The translations under genes and the position numbers were made by a program. Under the pieces are notes generated by a model that had not been told where the DNA came from, searched no databases, and was given only the letters and a program-made list of their open reading frames with translations. From Acetatifactor sp. (GTDB lineage: Bacteria; Bacillota; Clostridia; Lachnospirales; Lachnospiraceae), in NCBI GenBank assembly GCA_024693365.1, contig JAILLF010000009.1, positions 1-64,000 on the forward strand: 64,000 bases of DNA, read 5' to 3'. Below are positions 23,941-32,034 of this stretch, one piece after another. Every line of letters starts with the position of its first letter. Position 1 is the first letter of the stretch.

Positions 23941-25695
23941 ATGATCATTAGAACCGTCATTGCGGCAATTTTGGCCATCCCGGCCTATTGTTACGCGCTA
24001 CGATACAACATGCACATGTTCCAGCTAAACGGGTACAAGAACGATGAACACCCGAAATGGCTGAAAAAGAATCTTAGGCAGCAGTGGCTCCTTGTTTTTA
24101 CGGGAATCCTTGGAATCCTTCGGATTCTGGCAAGCCTTCTTCCCGATGGCATTGGTCGGGGCATTGCCCTTTGGACGACGGACGTTCTTGCCATCTTAAC
24201 GCTTCTTTTGGTACGCCTTGTATATCGCGCCATGAAGCGCCTGAACACCAAATCCAAATTCAATTACACGCCTCGCGTAAAGCGCATGATCACGACGATC
24301 GCAGTCATTACCGGCATTGTTTTGTTGGCGTGCCTGATCGTGCCGATCTGCATGACAGGCGGATTCTCTGAGATCCATTGGGATCTGTTTACCAATGACG
24401 CACAGGAAGGCTTTCCGGGATTTTTTACGGGGACGCTCCTGATTCTAATCTCCCTTCAGCTTGTGTTTAACCTGATCTCGAACGTGATCAACCGCCCGAT
24501 TGAAAAGGCGGTGAATCAGTATTATATCAATGATGCAAAGAAAAAGCTAAAGAGCGTTCCAGGCCTCCAGATCATTGGCGTAACCGGAAGCTACGGAAAA
24601 ACCAGCGTGAAATTCTATCTTCAGACGCTCCTGCAGGGCAAGTATAACGTGCTTGTGACCCCGGAGAGCTATAACACGCCCATGGGCATTGTAAAGACCA
24701 TCAGAGGCTCCTTAAAGCCCACGCACGAGCTTTTCATCTGTGAGATGGGTGCACGCCACGTGGGCGACATCAAGGAGGACACTGACATTGTGCATCCTCA
24801 TCACGGCGTGATCACTTCCGTGGGTCCCCAGCATCTTGAGACCTTTCACAGCATGGAGAACATCCAGAAGACGAAGTTTGAGCTGGCGGATTGCCTGCCT
24901 GAGGACGGCATGCTTTTCCTAAATGGCGACAATGAGTATATCCAGCAACAGGCAGTGGGGTATAAGAACAAGATTTTTTATTATTCTGACGCGGAGACAG
25001 GCCAGACAGGAAAGGATGGCGCGGACAAGGCAGATGCAGGCCAGGCTGGAGGGGATGGCGCCTTGCATCATTCGACGGAAGCGGAGCGGGCAGCAGGTTA
25101 TCAGGCGAAGGATGTCACGGTTTCCCAGCTGGGAACGGAGTTCACGGTGGTAACGCCAAGCGGCGAGGAAGAACGCTTCCAGATGAAGCTCATCGGAGCA
25201 CACAACGTGATCAACGTGGTAGGAGCCATTGCCGTTGCCAACAAGTTCGGCATGTCCCTCAAGGAACTCAAGATTCCCGTGAGGCGCATCCAACCCGTGG
25301 AACACCGCATGCAGATGCGCGAGCAAGGCAACGTTACCATCATTGATGATGCCTACAATTCCAATCCCGTCGGTTCCAAGGCGGCGGTCGAGACACTTGC
25401 CATGTTTGATGGCATTCGCATTCTCGTAACCCCCGGCATGGTGGAGCTTGGCGCAAAAGAGTATGAATACAATTTCAAATTTGGCACCTACGCGGCAGAC
25501 TGTTGTGATTATATTCTGATCGTCGGCAAGAAAAACCGCGAGTCCATTCATAAGGGCGTTTTGAGCAAAGGTTTTCCTGAGGAGAAATGTATTTGCGTGG
25601 ATAAGCTTGAGGATGCCATGAACTATGCATATTCCATCAAGGGCCAGGGCCACAAATTCATATTGCTGGAAAACGACCTGCCGGACAACTACTAG
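23941..25695 (+). CDS. Membrane-anchored MurF-like Mur ligase
   Basis: A 584-residue protein: five transmembrane helices (about residues 2-20, 47-67, 76-97, 116-138, 160-181), then a Mur ligase with ATP loop GVTGSYGKTS at 213-222, central motifs (NTPMGIVKTI, EMGARHVGDI, HLETFHS) and a C-terminal domain with PVEHRMQMR and IDDAYNSNP. MurF adds D-Ala-D-Ala to UDP-MurNAc-tripeptide; the D-Ala-D-Ala ligase gene 1.6 kb downstream supports this role. The helices are not part of classical MurF. A Gly/Ala/Asp-rich insert lies around residues 360-395. ATG 23941 is chosen for AGGAGG 4 nt upstream, over ATG 23905. Confidence 0.85.
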   Translation: MIIRTVIAAILAIPAYCYALRYNMHMFQLNGYKNDEHPKWLKKNLRQQWLLVFTGILGILRILASLLPDGIGRGIALWTTDVLAILTLLLVRLVYRAMKRLNTKSKFNYTPRVKRMITTIAVITGIVLLACLIVPICMTGGFSEIHWDLFTNDAQEGFPGFFTGTLLILISLQLVFNLISNVINRPIEKAVNQYYINDAKKKLKSVPGLQIIGVTGSYGKTSVKFYLQTLLQGKYNVLVTPESYNTPMGIVKTIRGSLKPTHELFICEMGARHVGDIKEDTDIVHPHHGVITSVGPQHLETFHSMENIQKTKFELADCLPEDGMLFLNGDNEYIQQQAVGYKNKIFYYSDAETGQTGKDGADKADAGQAGGDGALHHSTEAERAAGYQAKDVTVSQLGTEFTVVTPSGEEERFQMKLIGAHNVINVVGAIAVANKFGMSLKELKIPVRRIQPVEHRMQMREQGNVTIIDDAYNSNPVGSKAAVETLAMFDGIRILVTPGMVELGAKEYEYNFKFGTYAADCCDYILIVGKKNRESIHKGVLSKGFPEEKCICVDKLEDAMNYAYSIKGQGHKFILLENDLPDNY

Positions 25696-25775
25696 TTAAC
25701 TGGCTGAAAGAACTTCTCGAAAATGAGACGGTATGAAGGATATCCTCAGCAAGCAAAGGGAGTGAAATACGTTAC

Positions 25776-26744
25776 ATGGTAAAATTTTTGGTTTTTGGCG
25801 ACCTGCATTATGATTACGCAACAAAGGGCGATGAGCGGATCCGGGAGATTCTGACGAGGGCAAGGAACGAGAACGTGGAATTCATTGTTTCCCTCGGTGA
25901 CGTCGCCGCTCCGTTTCCGCAGTATGCCCACGTTATTGAAGCATTTCGCAATGCCGGGGTGCCAGTTTACCATGTGCTTGGGAATCATGACGTGAAGGTG
26001 AATCTTAAGGATACCATGAATTTCCTTGGATTGGAGAGTCCATGGTATTCCTTCGTGAAAGACGGCGTGAAATTTATCTTCTTGGATTCCTGCTATGAAA
26101 AGCGGGGGGACAAGGAGGTTTCCTTTCCGGAAACCAGAGGAGAGAACGTGAAATATCCCCTGATCCCTCGGGAAGAACTGGCGTGGCTGGAGAAGGAATT
26201 GTCCGACGGGATGAAGTACGTGATCTTTTCCCATCACAGCCTGACCAACGAATTCCGCAATCGTGCCGTTTGGAACCGGCAGGAGGTTTTTGAATTATTC
26301 AAAGGCAAGCGGGTTCTTCTGTGCATGAACGGACATGACCACGGCGAAGATTTTAAGTTGCTGGATCACGTGCCCTACTACACCATGAATTCAGCGTTTG
26401 GACCCTGGATCGGCGTCCCGAATGACGATCCCGTAATCAAAGAAAAATATGCGTATCTCTACGGCTACGTGCCTTACGACAGGGCACTCAGCGCGGTGGT
26501 AACGATTGCGGACGTAAGCGACTGCGCTTGCAAAACCGATGTGCGTGCGGATGATGCGATGAGCGGCGCAGGGCATGGGATCACGGTTCGCATCGATGGC
26601 ATGCAGGCCGAATATGAGGCTGTGACGCCGGCGGAGCTAGGCCTTGAAAAGCCCAGATGGAATGGAGTTTCCATAGAACCGAAAGCCAGTTCCGTAAGCA
26701 TTTCATTCACGGACGAAGGTGAAACCGTAAAGATATATGGATAG
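25776..26744 (+). CDS. Calcineurin-like metallophosphoesterase
   Basis: A 322-residue protein with the full metallophosphoesterase motif set: FGDLHYD near the start, SLGDVAAP, GNHDVK, FSHHSLTN and GHDHGE. It hydrolyses a phosphoester with two metals in the cytoplasm (no signal peptide). Similar proteins act on UDP-sugars, cyclic nucleotides or phospholipid head groups. ATG 25776 follows AAAGGGAGTG with a longer than usual gap. Sits inside the wall-precursor cluster, so a nucleotide-sugar or lipid phosphate is a reasonable but unproven substrate. Its end overlaps nothing; the GNAT gene begins 11 bp later. Confidence 0.88.
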   Translation: MVKFLVFGDLHYDYATKGDERIREILTRARNENVEFIVSLGDVAAPFPQYAHVIEAFRNAGVPVYHVLGNHDVKVNLKDTMNFLGLESPWYSFVKDGVKFIFLDSCYEKRGDKEVSFPETRGENVKYPLIPREELAWLEKELSDGMKYVIFSHHSLTNEFRNRAVWNRQEVFELFKGKRVLLCMNGHDHGEDFKLLDHVPYYTMNSAFGPWIGVPNDDPVIKEKYAYLYGYVPYDRALSAVVTIADVSDCACKTDVRADDAMSGAGHGITVRIDGMQAEYEAVTPAELGLEKPRWNGVSIEPKASSVSISFTDEGETVKIYG

Positions 26745-26754
26745 GGAACAAGTA

Positions 26755-27261
26755 ATGAATGGGATTGAAATACGACAAATGACCTATGCGGACATTCCGG
26801 CCATTTGCAAAGCGGATAATGACGAAACGGAAGTGTTTGCTGATTATCTTCGCAGGCAACTTGACGCGCAAGAAAAGAATGAGTGTTCAGCCTTGCTGGC
26901 GCTTTATGGTGATCAGTTTGCGGGATACGTATTTCTGTATTATCAGTGCAAATGGGGTTCGATGAAGAACCAAGGCCTGCCTGGGATCTGTGACTTGGTA
27001 GTATTCGAAAAATATCGACGCAAGGGGATTGCCACGCGGCTTATGGATCTGGCTGAGGAGCAGGCGCGCCAAGTGAATGGAAGGGTTTATCTGGATGTTT
27101 GCCTAAATGCGGATTATGGCCCTGCGCAACGCTTCTATGCTCTGCGAGGTTATGTTCCCGATGGAAAAGGGCTTTATTACATGGAGCATGTGTTGGCAAA
27201 CAACGAGGCTTGCAAAAATGATGATGAATTAACGTTGTGTCTTGTGAAAGAATTAAAATAA
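26755..27261 (+). CDS. GNAT family N-acetyltransferase
   Basis: A 168-residue acetyltransferase with the acetyl-CoA motif in VVFEKYRRKGIATRLMDLAE and the C-terminal PAQRFYALRGYVPDGKG. Substrate unknown. ATG 26755 has AGGGAA 6 nt upstream; ATG 26737 would overlap the phosphoesterase stop. Unlike neighbouring genes, Asp, Tyr and His before Val are written GAT, TAT and CAT here, giving ATGT three times in 170 bp where the neighbours nearly always have ACGT. That small difference may mean separate ancestry. Confidence 0.85.
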   Translation: MNGIEIRQMTYADIPAICKADNDETEVFADYLRRQLDAQEKNECSALLALYGDQFAGYVFLYYQCKWGSMKNQGLPGICDLVVFEKYRRKGIATRLMDLAEEQARQVNGRVYLDVCLNADYGPAQRFYALRGYVPDGKGLYYMEHVLANNEACKNDDELTLCLVKELK

Positions 27262-27295
27262 ATAAAACTTGAGACATAGATGGAGGAAGTAAGAA

Positions 27296-28480
27296 ATGAA
27301 GACAAGAGTTGCATTGATGTTTGGCGGAAAGAGCGTGGAGCATGAGGTTTCCGTCATCTCCGGAATTCAGGCGTACCTGAGCATGGATACCGAGAAGTAT
27401 GACGTGATCCCCGTATATCTCACGAAGAAAAACGAAATCTACGTGGGCGAGAAGATCGGTCAGATCGAGTCCTATAAGAATATTGACGAGCTCCTGAAAA
27501 ATTCCCAGCGCGTGATCATGCTGAACGAGAACGACAAGGTTTCGCTGGTGCCGCATCCGCCCAAGAAATTCGGCAAGAACACGCCCATCGACGTTGACAT
27601 AGTGTTCCCCGTGGTACACGGCACAAACGTAGAGGACGGGGCACTGCAGGGATTCTTTAAGACCCTGGGCGTTCCGTTTGTGGGATGCGACGTTACGGCA
27701 TCTGCAGTCGGCATGGACAAGTTCATCATGAAGACCATCCTCAAGGAATATGACGTTCCGATCCTTGACGCGGCACTGTACGTCCTGTCTGATTACGCCG
27801 ACATGGAAGGTCTCATGGACAAGATCGAAAAGAAGTTTGGTTATCCCGTGATCATCAAGCCCGTGAATCTTGGTTCCTCCGTTGGCATCAGCATTGCAAA
27901 GACGCGAGTGGAACTCGCGAATTCCATCGACGATGCTTTCCGTTACAGCACAAAGATCCTTGTGGAGCATGCGATCTCCAACCTTCGCGAGATCAACTGT
28001 TCCGTGCTTGGCGATGAGAATGAAGCCATCGCTTCAGAGTGCGAAGAACCTTTGCACACCAAGGATATTTTAAGCTATGAGGATAAGTACGTCAGCAATG
28101 CCAAGGGAAGCGGTTCGAAGGGCATGGCAAGCGTTGCAAGAAAGATCCCGGCAGACCTTACGCCTGAGAAGCGTGAGGAGGTGCGTGAGCTTGCGGTCCG
28201 CTCCTTCAAGGCACTTGGATGCAACGGCGTTGCAAGAATTGACTTCATGATCGACGAGGATACGGGAAAGCTTTATTTTAACGAGATCAACACGATCCCC
28301 GGATCTCTTGCTTTCTATCTTTGGGAGCCCATTGGCATTCCTTACAAGGAGCTTCTTGACCGCATGATCCAGCTTGCCTTCAAGAGACAAAGAACTGATT
28401 CGGCCCTGACCTTTACCTTTGACACCAATATCTTGAATTCCGCAAGCTTTGGCGGGAGCAAGGGCGGAGCAAAGCTGTAA
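27296..28480 (+). CDS. ddl: D-alanine--D-alanine ligase
   Basis: An ATP-grasp ligase of 394 residues that joins two D-amino acids for peptidoglycan. N-terminal EHEVSVISG with Glu15, KPVNLGSSVGIS, the omega-loop Tyr in SYEDKY, and the metal site FNEINTIPGS are all present. The Tyr in the omega loop is the D-Ala-D-Ala (or D-Ser) type, not the His of VanA-type D-lactate ligases. Between Tyr and the conserved ARKIPADL a Gly/Ser/Lys-rich loop is longer than in E. coli DdlB. ATG 27296 follows GGAGGAAG. A VanX-like dipeptidase gene follows, which raises the question of which dipeptide this ligase makes. Confidence 0.92.
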   Translation: MKTRVALMFGGKSVEHEVSVISGIQAYLSMDTEKYDVIPVYLTKKNEIYVGEKIGQIESYKNIDELLKNSQRVIMLNENDKVSLVPHPPKKFGKNTPIDVDIVFPVVHGTNVEDGALQGFFKTLGVPFVGCDVTASAVGMDKFIMKTILKEYDVPILDAALYVLSDYADMEGLMDKIEKKFGYPVIIKPVNLGSSVGISIAKTRVELANSIDDAFRYSTKILVEHAISNLREINCSVLGDENEAIASECEEPLHTKDILSYEDKYVSNAKGSGSKGMASVARKIPADLTPEKREEVRELAVRSFKALGCNGVARIDFMIDEDTGKLYFNEINTIPGSLAFYLWEPIGIPYKELLDRMIQLAFKRQRTDSALTFTFDTNILNSASFGGSKGGAKL

Positions 28481-28552
28481 GGTCTAAGTCATAAGATTTA
28501 AGGCCTAGGTCGTAAGATCTGAATCGCAAGACCTTAGTTGTAAGGCCTGCGC
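28479..28552. repeat. Degenerate 21-bp tandem repeat
   Basis: AAGGTCTAAGTCATAAGATT at 28479 is followed 21 bp later by a copy at 28500 with about 16 of 21 matches, then by two weaker copies to about 28552. The first unit overlaps the ddl stop codon. It lies between ddl and the dipeptidase gene. Confidence 0.65.
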
Positions 28553-28634
28553 GCGGCAGCAGTGCTGACTTGCGATAAGGAAAGGAACGCGTGCCAAATA
28601 CTCTATACATCAAGTTGGAACAGGGGGCGGAAGG

Positions 28635-29312
28635 ATGCTAGGGAAAAACAAAAAATCCGATTTTGTTGAGATCGTCTCTGATCAAAGGATAGACGTTGCG
28701 ATGCAATATCCCGCTCTGGGCATGACGCATGCGGAAAAGAGTTGTCTGATGCGCAGGGAGGTGGCCGAAAGGCTTTACCACGCTGCCAAAAGGCTTCCTG
28801 CAGGATGTCGCTTTCGGATATGGGATGCCTGGAGACCCTTTGCTCTGCAACGCGAATTATATGAGACCTATTCCATGGACATCATCCGCGATTTTGGCCT
28901 GGATCAGGTTTCAGAATCGGAGCGCGATGCCGTGATCCGCGGGTTTGTCTCTGAACCCGTCGAAGACAGGGAGACGCCGCCGGTACACACGACGGGGGGC
29001 GCCGTGGACCTGACCATATTGGATGCAAGCGGGGAGGAACTGGACATGGGGACGGCCTTTGATGCCTTTACGGAAAAGACCAAGACGAACTTTTTCGAAC
29101 AGGCGGACAAGGAACCGCTGCGAACAATCCGCGAGAACAGAAGACTTCTTTGCCGCGTTATGCTGAAGGAGGGATTTACAAATCTTCCTTCGGAATGGTG
29201 GCATTTTGATTACGGAGACAGATTTTGGGCAGATTTCAAGGGAAAGAGTGCAATCTACGGCGGCGTTTTTACAAAGGAGGAAATCGGAGGTTATGGACAA
29301 TTCCGCAAATGA
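28635..29312 (+). CDS. VanX-like D-Ala-D-Ala dipeptidase
   Basis: A 225-residue zinc dipeptidase of family M15D. Zinc and catalytic residues match VanX in order: His118 and Asp125 in HTTGGAVD, Glu187 and His190 in EWWHFDYG, and Arg67 in WDAWRPF. No signal peptide, so it works in the cytoplasm, splitting free D-Ala-D-Ala. ATG 28635 has GGGGGCGGAAGG upstream. It follows ddl, yet no vanH, vanA-type ligase or vanRS is present, so this is not a classical resistance cluster; recycling of D-Ala-D-Ala or control of the precursor pool is more likely. Confidence 0.9.
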   Translation: MLGKNKKSDFVEIVSDQRIDVAMQYPALGMTHAEKSCLMRREVAERLYHAAKRLPAGCRFRIWDAWRPFALQRELYETYSMDIIRDFGLDQVSESERDAVIRGFVSEPVEDRETPPVHTTGGAVDLTILDASGEELDMGTAFDAFTEKTKTNFFEQADKEPLRTIRENRRLLCRVMLKEGFTNLPSEWWHFDYGDRFWADFKGKSAIYGGVFTKEEIGGYGQFRK

Positions 29313-30717
29313 TAAGCGCGTGAATGCGCATGATTCCGAGCGGCAAAAGAAGATTAACAAGCAGAATAAAAAGCTGGGTTACGTTCTTCTTTACGTAGGC
29401 GTTTTGCTACTGATTGTTTTCGGCGAGATTTTTTTGTTCCTAAGTGATCCGGACGCGTCGCTGATGGATCTTTTGAAGGATACCGTAGGGAATCTCATGG
29501 GCGTGCTCGCGGCATTTCTGGTATTCGACATTGCGCATGAATGGATGTCAAAAGAGAGCTATGCCTCCGAGATTTCGGAGCAGATTTTGGACACGCTCAT
29601 GTATCATCCTGAGGCCATGGAGCTTTACGAGAATGATCAGAAAAAGGTGTTCGTCAATGCATTTATTGGGTCCATCGTAAATGACAAGGACGCGGCGGAC
29701 ATGATCGAGAATCATTTGGAGACGTATCTGCTCACGCCGGAAGACTTTAAACAAAAATCTAATCTGACGGCCGGGGACTGCCGCATAAAGACAGCGTTTT
29801 CTTATCGCTTTGTGCTGGAGACGGAGCGCACGCAGGCATTTCAGGCCCTTCGGACTGACGCAAGCCGTGATCCATATTTCTACGTGCAGGAAGAACTGAA
29901 TTATACCGTAAAATACCTTGATCCCAAGGGAAATAACATGAACAGCGAGTTTGTCAAAATCGGTCTGATCTATGACAATGGCGGCTTGGATGCCTTTCTC
30001 CGCAGCAGTAAAAACGGAGAAGAGAGAGAAGTGTTTAAGAATTGCATTTTCCGCGAAATTCTCGACATAGAAGCGGAGGATAAGGCGATTTTTAAGGGAT
30101 TACAGGATCAGGATCATAAAGGAGAGCTGCTCGCCCTGGCACATAGAATGTTCCGCCCGCATCTCACCATCGATCGCACGAAGGGAGAACTGTACGACGT
30201 GCAGGTTGGCTCTTACAAAGGCCGCGATTACGGCCTGCTCTTTACCTTCAAGGTGGCGCATGATCAAACTGCCATGGAACATGACGTATCGCTGATTTTC
30301 CACATGCCAAAGCGCTGGGACAGCATCATCGAGGTGGCGCTCGTGGAGCCGACGAAGGATCCTCAGATCTCCATCAGCTACAACGAGGATGCCATGGACG
30401 TGGAGATGTATTCCTTCCTGAATAAGGGAGATGCCTCTTCCTATGACAACACTTTGGAGGAGGAGAATGGAGTTTACAGCATCGCGCTTTCCAACGAATG
30501 GGTTTATCCCATGAGCGGCACGGTATTCTTTATTCGCAAGGATGCTCGCATTCGCGCAAGAGAGGAAGCCCTGCGGGAAGCACAGGCGGAGGAGAAGAAA
30601 CAATCGGAAGATAAGCGCCAGACGGACGGGAAGGCGCAGCCCGAAGAGAAGGCCCAAGACAAGAAGGCCGCTTCAAACGAAAGCAAGCCCTTGATTGGAA
30701 ACGGGGAAAGAAACTAG
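29293..30717 (+). CDS. Two-helix membrane protein with large soluble domain, unknown
   Basis: A 474-residue protein. A charged N-terminus leads to two helices (about residues 25-50 and 64-83), then a soluble domain of about 340 residues with no recognised family, and a Lys/Glu/Gln/Ala-rich tail from about residue 420 (EEKKQSEDKRQTDGKAQPEE) that looks like a repeat-expanded linker. ATG 29293 has CGGAGG and, further up, AGGAGG, and overlaps the dipeptidase gene by 20 bp, so it is coupled to it. This position suggests a part in the same wall-related unit. Confidence 0.72.
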   Translation: MDNSANDKRVNAHDSERQKKINKQNKKLGYVLLYVGVLLLIVFGEIFLFLSDPDASLMDLLKDTVGNLMGVLAAFLVFDIAHEWMSKESYASEISEQILDTLMYHPEAMELYENDQKKVFVNAFIGSIVNDKDAADMIENHLETYLLTPEDFKQKSNLTAGDCRIKTAFSYRFVLETERTQAFQALRTDASRDPYFYVQEELNYTVKYLDPKGNNMNSEFVKIGLIYDNGGLDAFLRSSKNGEEREVFKNCIFREILDIEAEDKAIFKGLQDQDHKGELLALAHRMFRPHLTIDRTKGELYDVQVGSYKGRDYGLLFTFKVAHDQTAMEHDVSLIFHMPKRWDSIIEVALVEPTKDPQISISYNEDAMDVEMYSFLNKGDASSYDNTLEEENGVYSIALSNEWVYPMSGTVFFIRKDARIRAREEALREAQAEEKKQSEDKRQTDGKAQPEEKAQDKKAASNESKPLIGNGERN

Positions 30718-30783
30718 GGACGTAATGCATTTCCTTCGTTGGAAATGATGGTCATAAAATAACAAAAAGAAAAGGAGAACGAA

Positions 30784-31764
30784 ATGGCAGACGTAAGACC
30801 GGAATCAATGGAAAGAATTACCACGCCTGAGCAGGCAAACGCTTTTATCGCTGAGCAGGTAGAAGCAGTGAAGAAACAGGTGGGAGACAAGAAGGTGCTC
30901 CTTGCCCTTTCCGGAGGCGTTGACTCCTCCGTCGTGGCAGCACTCCTCATCAAGGCCATCGGCAAGAACCTGGTTTGCGTACACGTAAATCACGGTTTGC
31001 TTCGCAAGGGTGAGCCTGAGCAGGTGATTGAGGTTTTTAGAAACCAAATGGATGCAAATCTCATCTATATTGATGCAACGGATCGCTTCCTTGACAAGCT
31101 TGCAGGCGTTGCAGAGCCTGAGAAGAAGCGTAAGATCATTGGCGAGGAATTCATCCGCGTATTCGAGGAAGAGGCACGTAAGCTTGACGACGTAGATTTC
31201 CTGGCGCAGGGAACCATCTATCCCGACATTCTCGAATCCGGTCCCGTTAAGGCACATCACAACGTAGGCGGACTTCCTGAGGACATTCATTTTGAAGGCC
31301 TCGTAGAGCCCATCAAGCTCCTGTTTAAAGATGAGGTTCGCGTGATCGGCCGTGCCCTTGGACTTCCCGCAGGCATGGTTGAGCGTCAGCCCTTCCCCGG
31401 CCCCGGACTTGGCGTTCGCTGCACCGGCGCCATCACCAGAGACCGCCTTACCGCGCTTCGCGAATCTGACGCGATCCTGCGCGAAGAGTTTGCAAATGCC
31501 GGCTTGGAAGGCAAGGTATGGCAGTACTTCACCATCGTTCCCGATTATAAATCCGTTGGCGTAAAGAATGGCCTGCGCAGCTTTGAGTGGCCCTGCATCA
31601 TCCGCGCCGTCAACACCAAGGACGCCATGACCGCCACCATCGAGGAGATTCCCTACGCCCTCCTCGGCAAGATCGTAAGCCGCATCACCAGCGAAGTGCC
31701 TGGCATCAACAGAGTATTGTATGATTTGACTCCGAAGCCAACCGGAACCATCGAGTGGGAATAG
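30784..31764 (+). CDS. guaA: GMP synthase ATP-pyrophosphatase subunit (no glutaminase domain)
   Basis: A 326-residue enzyme that aminates XMP to GMP. It contains the PP-loop LSGGVDSS (43-49), KAHHNVGGLPE, the ERQPFPGPGLGVRC motif and the C-terminal dimerisation domain ending KPTGTIEWE. The N-terminal class I glutaminase domain of ordinary GuaA (about 190 residues) is missing and no candidate is adjacent. It must use ammonia or a separate glutaminase, as in archaeal two-subunit enzymes. ATG 30784 follows AAAAGGAG. No purine riboswitch was seen upstream. Confidence 0.92.
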   Translation: MADVRPESMERITTPEQANAFIAEQVEAVKKQVGDKKVLLALSGGVDSSVVAALLIKAIGKNLVCVHVNHGLLRKGEPEQVIEVFRNQMDANLIYIDATDRFLDKLAGVAEPEKKRKIIGEEFIRVFEEEARKLDDVDFLAQGTIYPDILESGPVKAHHNVGGLPEDIHFEGLVEPIKLLFKDEVRVIGRALGLPAGMVERQPFPGPGLGVRCTGAITRDRLTALRESDAILREEFANAGLEGKVWQYFTIVPDYKSVGVKNGLRSFEWPCIIRAVNTKDAMTATIEEIPYALLGKIVSRITSEVPGINRVLYDLTPKPTGTIEWE

Positions 31765-31806
31765 TATGTTCGTGTTGCCCTGTCCAGTTGGTATGTATAG
31801 TGATGA

Positions 31807-31878
31807 AAGCTTGCAGGTAATCCACGTGATTACTATAAGGAATTGGCAGAAATGCTTGCCGGGCTCACGAAGCAGTAA
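31807..31878 (+). pseudogene. Possible remnant of a lost gene's 3' end
   Basis: A short open stretch ends in a plausible protein C-terminus (DYYKELAEMLAGLTKQ then stop) but has a stop codon just upstream and no start. It lies between guaA and the terminator at 31952. It may be the tail of a deleted gene; no family assigned. Confidence 0.25.
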
Positions 31879-31951
31879 AGAATGGGAAAGCGTTTGTTTC
31901 TATGACACGCACTAAAAAGAACTTCATACAGCCCTTCTTCCCTGTCAATAA

Positions 31952-31994
31952 GAGCCTAAAGAGACACAACTTTGCCTCTTTAGGCTCCTTTTTA
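31952..31994. terminator. Bidirectional terminator
   Basis: Perfect 12-bp stem, 31952-31963 with 31976-31987, around a 12-nt loop, then CTTTTTATT on the plus strand. It lies between guaA and the convergent methyltransferase gene and can serve both. Confidence 0.85.
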
Positions 31995-32034
31995 TTGTAG
32001 GACAGTCCCCCGGGGAATGTCCTGATTTGTGGAA

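Noticed and set aside
23111..29312. Vancomycin resistance cluster
   Set aside because: VanX-like dipeptidase is present, but vanH, a His-type D-Ala-D-Lac ligase and vanRS are absent, so resistance is not claimed.
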